64,000 nucleotides of DNA. Origin: Chromobotia macracanthus (taxonomy: Eukaryota; Chordata; Actinopteri; Cypriniformes; Botiidae). Positions 55,925 to 64,000 of the stretch are shown here, piece by piece. Position numbers and translations under genes: made by a program. The notes below the pieces were generated by a model. The model was given only the letters and a program-made list of their open reading frames with translations. It was not told the DNA's origin and did not search any database. Numbering within the stretch: position 1 is the first letter of the stretch; each line of letters opens with the position of its first letter. The stretch spans positions 5,574,501 through 5,638,500 of the forward strand of contig JAZGTH010000034.1 in the NCBI GenBank assembly GCA_036877525.1, written 5' to 3'.

Positions 55925-56870
55925 TTGCTTTTCTTAGAACAAGTGTCCTGGAATGTTTCCACCTCCAGGACAGGCTGGGGTGCTGTAATCAATGGTTGTG
56001 TAGCCTCAGGGTCCTAGATGGGACCTCGAGCTCTTGGGCATTAGCACACGACACCTTGCAAGATTCTACAATCACGGGATAGAGCCAGTTTCCTCCTGTG
56101 TCTTGGGTACAAGCAGGTAAATTACAGGAATGTGGGCTCTGTATTTGCTTTTGGTGCCAAGGACGTGTGTGCCTCTTGTTCTCCCCAGATGAGTTCCTCA
56201 GCTGGTGAATCCTGGACCTCCAGCACCTAAGTTCCTCCAGTACCTTATGGCAGTTAGGCTTAGGGGAGTCAGACTCCAGGCCCAGTGTTAGCATGCCCTC
56301 TGGTACACCCCTGTACTAGGCCAGATGCCCCATATATAGTGACTCCCTCTAGGAAATCCCATTTTTCTATTTTTCCAAGATGCGACTTATGTATATCCCT
56401 GTCTTTGCTTTGACAGACTATTCCACCTTATTTCTGCGTTTGTAATACCTCCTCCCTCTTCAGGTAGGACCTCCTTTTCCATTGGATTGAATGTGCTACC
56501 CCAGTGTTAAAACATCACATAGCTACAGGTAAGATGATCCGGAAGGAGCAGAAGTAACTCCATCCCTAAAGAACTTTCCTCTTCTAAACAAACAGTAGCT
56601 GCACGTTCCCTATGCTAACTCATTCAGTGATTGTGTCACTTTTCATACAAACCCAATACATCAGTCTTTGATGTAATGTAAAATGTGGCTGAATGAAAGG
56701 GAACATCTTGGTTACTATTGTAACCCTTGTTCCCTTAAGGAAGGAACAGAGATGTAATGTCCTGCCTTCCACAGCCCTGAGTCACCTCCCGGGATCTGTG
56801 ATTTTATCTTGGCTCCTCAGCACAAACCTGAATCAAGTGTGTTTGCAGCTTATATACCCAGTAGTTTTGA
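55925..56870 (+). mobile_element. DIRS relic, RNase H and terminal region
   Basis: Positions 55960-56045 read RTGWGAVINGCVASGS, then GTSSSWALAHDT, a DIRS RNase H signature. At 56700-56860 it has the terminal-region phrases CCCTTGTTCCCTTAAGGAAG and GGCTCCTCAGCACAAACCTG typical of fish DIRS ends. The part between is unreadable. Confidence 0.75.
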
Positions 56871-58519
56871 ACCCCTAAAAATCCAAATAATTACATTATG
56901 GTTCCAGTGCTTTACGCTTGAACCCCTACAGAAAGGACAAATAATAAAAATGAAGAAGTAAAATTGAAGAAGAAATTGTGAGTGCATCACCGACTGGTCA
57001 ACTTCTCCCTCGTTTTGTGACAGGCATCTAGATACAACTGGTCTCAAATACTAAAGCTCCCTAGATTCTTTTCCTTGTCATTTATTTCCTTAGTGGTCTG
57101 TGAAGACAAATGATTTCACATTATTTCCTATTACCATTTCTCTTTGTTTGTGTCTCTCAAAGGTACACAAGTATGTATGAGTGGCTTTTAGAGAGCTGAG
57201 ACCACATCACAGACAGTTTTACTCTTCTGTGAACAAACTGCAGAAACCAGGATGGCTAAGAGCTAACAAGACTCACAGTTGTCTGTGTGTCTCTGAGCTG
57301 ATGTGCAAATTCTGATTATTGTGTGTCTGTCACATGGTTTGTTGTTTGCTGATGTTAATATGATCAGCTGGTTTGAGCCCTTGCTTGTCAAAATAAAATC
57401 ATCTCTTTTATTCTTTACTTTTATGTATTTATCTGTCTCTTGTCCATTTTACAGAAAAATAAAGTATTTTGCTTGGATACTACAAACTTGTCTTTCCGAG
57501 GTTGTTGAAACAAATAAGTTAAAACAAATTGTGGCGGAAGGGAATTTGCCACCGCCTTGTGGGGGATAAGTAAGCTCTTAACTATGGAAGACTGAGTGAG
57601 AAACAGGATCTTAGTCCCCCCACCCAATGCTTTAGGTCTCATTATAACAAGTGTTTATATGTAGGTACCTATCGGGTTACTATGTGGTGCTACAGAAGAG
57701 GTGAGGTGGGCTCCAGGACTTATCTTGTACACAGTGACTGCCTGAAGTACATGAGTGTGCAGAAAAACCCACCCTCCCCAAATCTATCCGGATAGGTGAG
57801 ATGCCCCCACTCCTTAGCATAAGAGACTCAAGTTAACTTACACAGTTTCAGTTTACCTAAACAGAAATATTTATTTTAATGAACTATTAGTCTTAAGAGA
57901 CTAATTGAATGACTTTTTTGTTTCTTCACTGGAAAAGTGAAAGTATTTCAAATTCAATCAGTTCAGAATTAAATTCAAATATAGACAACAATAAAGAAAA
58001 TATAAACAATCAGTGACTGTTTCAGTTGAATCTTAAACAACAAGTGTTCCGCTTTTACCACAGTTTCACATTCACAATGATTGATTGTTTGAATCAAATC
58101 AGTTCACCTCAAATTTTGAAGAATTCACTTCGAAAATCCAGGAAAAATGATACTCAGTCCATTCACGAGTCAGAATGTTCGTAGACTTGCAAAGGAAAGT
58201 ATATGAATTACTTTATACTCAATGAAAATAAAAGATTACTTGCTTTCAATGAAAACATGAACAAAGTAATGTACATCACCACCCTTGGGTCATGGACGGA
58301 GCGCTGAAAGGTGTACGGATAGGCAGGGTAATGTTCCTTGACTCTATGATCCCTAACGATTGCTCCCGTGATCCTGAAAGCCACTGTTTGATCCAACGAG
58401 GCTACAATTATGTCCAACGGAGATCAGCCCGAGAACACGAACAATACACAATGCCATCCAAAGAATCAGCCAATTCTCCTCGCAAAAATAAGCAATGGCA
58501 TCCACCATGTTTGGAGTTT
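56871..58519. other. intergenic sequence left of the retrovirus
   Basis: No gene. Position 57532 begins TGTGGCGGAAGGGAATTTGC, which might be a different LTR, but no partner was found. Confidence 0.35.
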
Positions 58520-58524
58520 GTTTG

Positions 58525-58874
58525 TGTTAGATTATTTAGTTCCCAGCACTAATGAATATAGTCAACACCCCTTAAGGGTAAATGAGTTTTGATATCTCCT
58601 TTTGAATGACATATACTCTGTTGCATAAGGAAGTCTTGAATGCACCCTGAAGCTGTTGTTTCTAACCGTAAATGTTAATAAAATATAAATCCTGTTATGT
58701 TCTATATAATCTGCTTCTGTTGTGGAAATAAACGAGCTTGAGTCAACCACACTCTAGTGTCTGTGTCTCTTGCTCCCAGAGCTCTGCTGAAGGTACCTCC
58801 TCATGACATCCAGTTGATCTGGTATTAAAGAAAATAGATGATACAAATACAGCAAACTAAATTATATTCTTATA
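58525..58874 (+). repeat. 5' LTR of the retrovirus
   Basis: It starts TGTTAGATTATTTAG. It has TCTATATAAT at 58700 and AATAAA at about 58727 and ends TTCTTATA, where the 3' copy has TTCTTACA. Against the 3' LTR it lacks a block of about 36 bp near 58698 and differs at scattered bases. Confidence 0.9.
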
Positions 58875-58876
58875 AT

Positions 58877-58894
58877 TGGGGGCTTGTCCGCGTT
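58877..58894 (+). promoter_or_regulatory. primer binding site, tRNA-Pro type
   Basis: TGGGGGCTTGTCCGCGTT follows the LTR after two bases. Gammaretroviruses typically use tRNA-Pro, whose site is TGGGGGCTCGTCCGGGAT; several changes suggest decay or a variant. Confidence 0.8.
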
Positions 58895-59237
58895 ACTCTC
58901 CAGTGGCTTGGGACTCATACTGTGTTTGTGGGGTTGTCGACAGTACACACACAGGTAAGCCTTACGTTTTACATAAGTAAAAAGTTAGTTTTTACCTTAC
59001 TTGTGTTCCTGCTGTCTGACATTTCGGGGTCATTAGTTTCACTACTTCTGACTTACATGTTATTTTGTTGTGTGCGCTCTGTGGTGTAAAGCGGGGACCA
59101 GTTTCACCCTAGTACTCGAGAGGCACACAGCATGCATTACCCGCTTGTGGCGCCAACGGGTCTAAAAATATTTTGTAGGGAGTCTTCAGTTTTGTGTTTG
59201 TTTTGTCCAGTAATTGTATTTTGTTGATTTGTTGAGT

Positions 59238-59864
59238 ATGGGGCAAGAAAAATCTCATTCAATACCAGGCGAAACACCTGTAGATTTTATGTTCAGAAAT
59301 AATATGGGTTATTGGACACAACCATTTGTTGATAATTTGGCTGGATGGTCCGAAAGCGTTGGACCGCAAATTGAAACATACCCCAGAAAAGGTTCTATTA
59401 AGAAAGATGACATGGAATTAATGAAATCCATGGTTAAAGGTGGTTGGGGTGACCCTGAATGGGACTATAAATATATGACAGAATCATATGAAATTTGGAA
59501 AAAAATTCCAGGGTCCCGAAAAACTTGAAAATCTAATAAAAAGATGCCTGTAAAACAGCCGCCTTCATATGAAACAGCTGTCAAAAAGGTAGAAAATTTA
59601 CCCAAATGTAATGTACAATACAGTACATCACTATATCCATCTCTCGCTGAATTTGCTCCAGAAGTGCACACTTCGACTGCACCCAAATTATCATTTACTG
59701 TTTTTAACGAGACCAAAGAAAATAAAACAGGAAGTGTATCTCAGCCAGCTATGACATTTTTGAAAGAGGGTCCAAAAATTGTTATTAAACCAGCAACAAT
59801 ACATACATCAACAATACAATACAGACATAGATACAATATACAAAAATTTACCAAACCCAAATAA
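59238..59864 (+). pseudogene. retroviral gag relic (matrix region)
   Basis: It starts MGQEKSHSIPGE, an N-myristoylation-type start as in gammaretroviral Gag. A TGA at 59526-59528 interrupts an otherwise continuous frame that continues with MPVKQPPSYETAV, a PPxY late-budding motif. The capsid region is mostly missing: only a fragment reading STSVFVNRFKRVWEED and PLFINTCLKN is left at 59985-60110. Confidence 0.85.
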
Positions 59865-60219
59865 TTCTACCAAATTTGTTGATGTTTTGCGTTCACACAC
59901 GCTATGAATCTGATAATGTCACTGCATTTTTTTTTAGCAAGTAAAAACGTTTTGACACATGTGACAAATACAAAGCAGAACAAGGGAGAGAGTACTTCTG
60001 TTTTTGTTAACCGTTTCAAACGTGTGTGGGAGGAGGACGCTCGCATCCCATTAAGCGCTTAAATGGCACCATTATTTATAAATACGTGCTTGAAAAACAG
60101 GAAACCTGATCTGGCACAATTAATTTGTGTGCATTACTGTAAATTTAATGTAGCAAAGTGTAGAAGACTTTTGCAAACGTATAAGAAAACTAGATGCATC
60201 TGGGGGTTTCACTTCTTTT

Positions 60220-60462
60220 TTGCCTAAGACAAAACAGGAAGTTATGTTGGTGGAACCACAGAAGCGAATGGCTGCGATGTCATTCACTGAAGAAAACAGG
60301 AAACAGGGAGGAGGAGGCCCTAAATATTGTGGTGGCCCTCCCCGGGGTGTAACTCGTAGAGGGCTAAAAAGTGTTGGAAGAAAGAAAAAGATGAGAGAGA
60401 CAGACCATACAATACGTCAATCAATCCAGTTAAGAAAGCTGATGGTAACACCTGGCGTTTGA
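60220..60462 (+). pseudogene. nucleocapsid/protease junction relic
   Basis: 80 codons of basic, glycine-rich sequence (RKQGGGGPKYCGGPPRGV, GRKKKMRETD). It may hold the remains of the NC and the beginning of pol. The CCHC zinc knuckle and the protease active site are not visible. Confidence 0.4.
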
Positions 60463-61628
60463 CACAAGATTTAAGGGCAATTAATTCATTAATTATTCCT
60501 CTGGTACCAATTGTGCCTGATGTGCCAATGATTTTGAATTTCATACCATACAACCACACACATTTTACAGTTGTGGATTTGTGTGCAGCCTTCTTTTCCA
60601 TACCTGTACATGTGGACATGCAGCCTCTGTTCACATTCACATTTAAAGGTACGCAATATACCTGGACTAGATTGCCTCAGGGTTTCATTGACAGCCCAGC
60701 TGTCTTCTCTGCTGTGGTGAAACATGTCCTGGACACAATAACCAATATGCCATCCCCAGTCTGTGTCCTACAGTATGCAGATGACTTACTGATTTCAACG
60801 GAGACGGAGTCTAGCTGCTTACAGGTCTCGATTGTTGTCTGTAATGTACTCGCAAGAGCTGGATTCAAAGCCTCGAATGACAAGCTGCAATGGGTACAAC
60901 CCAAGGCCCATTACCTGGGACATATTATCTCTCAAGGACAAAAAGTCATTTCAACTGAATGGGTGCAACTGATAAAGACTATGAGAACTCTGGACAATGT
61001 TTCACAGCTGCAAAGTTTTCTCAGTCTGGTGAATTACTGTCGTGCATGGATACCTGATTGTACATACCATGACAAGGTATTGCGCTCCATGAAGGTATTG
61101 CGCTCCATAAAGCATGGCATGGGTCGAAGGGACTCATTGGCCTGGACTGCTAAGGCAGAAGAACATTTTGAAGAATTAAAGATTGCCATTACTTCCGCCC
61201 CTGCACCGGGGCTCCCAGATTATACAAAAACGTTTCACTTATACGCAGGGGAGGCCATGGGTGTTGCAATGGGGGTCTTGATACAAGATCATGGCGGTAA
61301 ACCCCGCCCAGTCTCATATCTGTCCAGGCAATTAGATCCAATAGTTAATGGCATGCCTGCATGCCTGCGTGCAGTGGCTGCTGCGGCTGAGAAAATTGTA
61401 TTGTCAGATTCTTTGACACTATATACCACACATCAGGTTGGCGTGATATTATACAATCTGAAAACACAACACATGACGGCTCAGAAAAGGTCTCATAGGG
61501 AAGCAGGAACAATGATATTTGCAAATTTATTGTGGATACCAGATGTAGATCTAAAAATTTTGCAGAGCCAACCAATAGAGGAAGCGGAGAATTCTCTGGG
61601 GCGGAGAATGGGTGTGCCCCAGATGTAG
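60459..61628 (+). pseudogene. retroviral pol: reverse transcriptase and partial RNase H
   Basis: 389 open codons, the longest frame in the window. RT motifs in order: LTQDLRAINSLI, VVDLCAAFFSIP (first Asp), LPQGFIDSPAVFSAVV, catalytic LQYADDLLIS, LGHIISQG, LQSFLSLVNYCRAW, then the connection and RNase H start (LYAGEAMGVAMGVL, RPVSYLSRQLDP, AVAAAAEKI). An 18-bp tandem duplication at 61074-61109 repeats KVLRSM. The ORF ends at 61628, without protease upstream. The family is gammaretrovirus/epsilonretrovirus-like. Confidence 0.88.
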
Positions 61629-61639
61629 AAGGCTTAATT

Positions 61640-62360
61640 ACAGACAAGGATGGTAGAATTACGCTGCCAAAATTGTCCCTAGTGGTATTGATAAGACATT
61701 ATTATGGTGTTTCACACAATAATGTGTGTAAAGTTACACAGAGGATTAATCGCCTATATTGCATAAAGGACACAGCAAAAATGGTCAAATTAATTGTAGA
61801 CCTGTGTCTAATATGTGCCAAAACGAACCTGCACAAAAAACACCACACGACACACTGCCATTTCCAGAAGCACCTTTTCAGTGTCTCCAAATAGATTTCA
61901 CTGATATGCCAGCAGTAGGAAATTTGAAGTATATGCTGACTATTGTGGATAGGTTTTCAAAGTGGCCTGAGAGAAATGAGAATGACCCCATCCTCAACGA
62001 CTAAATATTCTCCATTTGAGGTATTGATGGGTAGGCTTTTCCCGACCCCTTGTTTCAAAGGCCATGCAGGCGTTTCTTCCCTGGGTGACATGGAGGTGAT
62101 CCTGGGTGATCATGTGATTTCCCTAATTGACAAACTGAATTCTGTATGTGCTAATCTTTCTCTTTCTCTTCCTATTCCATCAGATTTGTTCCAGCCCAAC
62201 AGGTGCTGATTCGAAGTCTGAAGCCAGTAGCTGAACCAAAATATCTGGGGCCGGCTACAGTGATTGCAGTGACCAGAACTGGGGTGCTGACTGATCGCCA
62301 GCCAGTGGATCAACGCATCCAGACTGAAACACCTGCCAGACCCCATGATACAGTTTAAGA
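61640..62360 (+). pseudogene. retroviral integrase relic
   Basis: Frames in pieces: a zinc-binding region LIVDLCLICAKTN (61790), the catalytic-domain start LQIDFTDMPAVGNLKYML and VDRFSKWPE (61890-61970), a gap, YSPFEVLMGRLFPTP (62000), and the C-terminal SH3-like LIRSLKPVAEPKYLGPAT (62205-62260). The second Asp and Glu of the DDE triad are lost. Confidence 0.8.
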
Positions 62361-62399
62361 CTATAATGATGCGGGCAGACACCTAATCGATCAAGGAAT

Positions 62400-62628
62400 C
62401 CATATTGTTTTTTTCAGTCTGTTCAGTAATATCGAACACTGGATGATATTAATTGCTTTGGTTATTGCATGCATTTTGATTTTGCTTTGTTTGTGGCCTC
62501 GTATTATGGCTATGATTCACCGTGCATTAAAATCATCAATAAGTGTGTTTATGAAAAGCTATCATATTGCAAATGTACCAGGTGACTGTGGGTCCAGATG
62601 GAAAAACATCTGTCTAGCCCGGCCGTAA
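62400..62628 (+). pseudogene. env transmembrane anchor relic
   Basis: It encodes a strongly hydrophobic segment (MILIALVIACILILLCLW) followed by a basic cytoplasmic-tail-like stretch. It lies just before the 3' LTR, where Env ends. The surface unit and the ectodomain of TM are deleted. Confidence 0.65.
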
Positions 62629-62678
62629 TCCCTTGGTCGAAATTATTTGGCTAATATAAATGGCTTAAAGTGGCCAAC

Positions 62679-63063
62679 TGTTCGATTATTTAGTTCCCCG
62701 CACAATGAATATAGTCAACACTCCTTACGGGTTAATGAGTTTTGATATCTCCTTTTGAATGACATATACTCTGTTGCAAAAGGAAGTCTAAAATGCACCC
62801 TGAAGCTGTTGTTTCTAACTGTATATGGTAATAAAATATAACCCAGCTATTTGATTGCTTGAGACAGATTTAGGTGCATCCTGTTATGTTCTATATAATC
62901 TGCTTTTGTTGAGGAAATAAACGAGCTTGAGTCAACCACACTCTAGTGTTTGTGTCTCTTGCTCCCAGAGCTCTGCTGAAGGTACCTCCTCATGACATCC
63001 AGTTGATCTGGTATTAAAGAAAATAGATGATACAAACACAGCAAACTAAATTATATTCTTACA
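62679..63063 (+). repeat. 3' LTR of the retrovirus
   Basis: It begins TGTTCGATTATTTAG and ends TTCTTACA. It carries an extra block (about 62841-62876, ACCCAGCTATTTGATTGCTT onward) absent from the 5' LTR. AATAAA lies at about 62915. No clear polypurine tract is visible just before it. Confidence 0.9.
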
Positions 63064-63068
63064 GTTTG

Positions 63069-64000
63069 AACTAACAAAAACAAAAATCTGGATGCAAATC
63101 ACACACAAAAAAACACAGGAGTATTTAACTCTAACACAGAATAACTTGATCAACTTTAACAGGCCTGTTGCCCAGCTTCATGCACGAGCACGATGAAAAA
63201 CTTGCTGCGTCACTATTAATAACAGGCTCGTTAAAACAAACAGGGACTTAGAAGCAATGTCATGCAGCTCTAATGCATGTCACCACTCTAAATGTAACTT
63301 TTTATGGCGATTAAAGGTTTAGAAATTGGTGCATTCTTCATCAGCTCACCGCTGCTCTTCACCTTTTTTCTCTTTCCCTCCATGCATTCATCACACACAC
63401 ACATCTGAGAAAATAATGGCGGCGCCTGTGTCAAATTGCAAAATAAAAGTCCTCTCATAATAGATTTTGTATATCCCCTACAAAATGAAACAATGTCAAA
63501 ATTTTGCTTTCAAACAAAGTTAGACCAAAAATGAGTATAATGAAAATAACGAGTGTGTGGACACGTTGTGAATGTAAGGAGTATAATGAAAATAAAGTGT
63601 GTGTGGACACGTTGTGAGTGTATGGAATATTTCCATTGCTTCACAGAAGTGTCTCTCTTCAGTCACATGTAAAGAGCTTATTCACATCTGTCTGCCTAAG
63701 GGTGTCATGCCTTGTTGGCATGGCGATTAGGGTATCCTGTCTCCCATAACATGCTAACCTTTCTATTCAAACCTAGTCACCCCACCTATCATCATAGGGT
63801 CAGAGCGGAGGGAAAATTAGTGGGTGTGGGGTGTTCTCCTATGAACATAGTGCCGCATGTTTGTAGGGAAGTTCTTAGGTCACATTGCACAGCCTCATCA
63901 TAGCAGGAAAAGGAAACATGGGGAAGTGTAGATGTGTACATTTGAGTATATGCCTAGAAAGAATGATTTTGATAAGATTTTGTCAGAAAGTGTTTAGAAA
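63069..64000. other. intergenic sequence right of the retrovirus
   Basis: No gene was recognised. It contains a two-copy tandem repeat at 63533-63625 and an unassigned segment from 63700 to the end. Confidence 0.4.
63533..63625 (+). repeat. tandem duplication, about 46-bp unit
   Basis: Two copies contain GAGTATAATGAAAATAA and GTGTGGACACGTTGTGA, differing by a few bases. Confidence 0.85.

Larger units (their letters stand above)
58525..63063 (+). mobile_element. endogenous retrovirus, gammaretrovirus-like, decayed
   Basis: A 4.5-kb provirus has two LTRs (58525-58874 and 62679-63063) and a 5-bp duplication GTTTG on both sides (58520-58524, 63064-63068). A tRNA-Pro-type primer site follows the 5' LTR. 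Then come a gag relic with an MGQ start and a PPSY late motif, a NC-like basic segment, RT and part of RNase H, integrase pieces, and a short env membrane anchor. Protease, most of RNase H, the integrase catalytic middle and nearly all of env are missing. Stops and deletions show it cannot be active. Confidence 0.92.

Noticed and set aside
56871..58519. A second retroviral LTR starting TGTGGCGGAAGGG
   Set aside because: No second copy, target duplication or poly(A) arrangement was found.
1..64000. CRISPR array, prokaryotic operon or bacterial defence system
   Set aside because: No regularly spaced short repeats with unique spacers were seen, and introns, SINEs, LINEs and spliced genes show the DNA is vertebrate.

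Overview
This is repeat-rich DNA from a bony fish, most likely an ostariophysan or other teleost, although the species cannot be named from the window. The evidence is the family mix: a finTRIM-type gene with its usual exon sizes, a cavin-1 exon, arrays of fibronectin III exons of the receptor-phosphatase kind, and many teleost-type mobile elements (DIRS1, Tc1, Ty3/gypsy, L2-like LINEs, tRNA-headed SINEs, Harbinger). Coding DNA is a small fraction, and all host genes found have introns.

Four host or host-like genes are supported. (1) 1769-12572, minus: part of the extracellular region of a receptor-like protein, seven fibronectin III exons, most with phase 1-1 boundaries. Its 5' end and its membrane and cytoplasmic part are not seen. 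(2) 21656-25122, minus: a complete six-exon TRIM gene (RING, B-boxes, coiled coil, PRY/SPRY; 551 codons, no break). (3) 43725-44585, plus: a two-exon gene with two N-terminal zinc-finger-like motifs, an acidic repeat and a coiled coil, of unknown function. (4) 51746-52562, minus: the last exon of a cavin-1 paralogue, carrying a one-base shift in a nine-base homopolymer.

Layout. 0-1.6 kb holds the 3' end of a gypsy chromovirus. 1.8-12.6 kb is the FN3 gene, whose long intron holds a DIRS relic with a Tc1 element nested in it, and a second DIRS relic in the opposite orientation. 14-21 kb holds LTR copies, a SINE, a DDE transposase relic and two LINE relics. 21.6-26.1 kb is the TRIM gene. 27-34 kb has DIRS, LINE and Harbinger scraps. 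34.9-38.1 kb is a long inverted-repeat (foldback) structure that fits no family recognised here. 38.1-40.3 kb has a direct repeat and a minus-strand gypsy relic. 43.7-46.8 kb has the zinc-finger gene and an L2/I-type LINE. 46.9-48 kb is a GC-richer tract with a perfect 31-bp hairpin and a tRNA-like sequence. 49.7-50.8 kb is a Harbinger-type MITE split by an LTR. 51.7-52.6 kb is the cavin-1 exon. 53.7-54.1 kb is a foldback MITE. 55.9-56.9 kb is a DIRS end. 58.5-63.1 kb is an LTR-flanked endogenous retrovirus of gammaretrovirus-like type with decayed gag, pol and env remnants.

The genes do not form an operon or pathway. The TRIM gene (innate immunity), the FN3 receptor and the cavin gene appear to be independent loci separated by transposon debris. 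The least explained features are the 34.9-38.1 kb foldback with its internally flipped segment, the 46.9-48 kb hairpin tract, and the zinc-finger gene.
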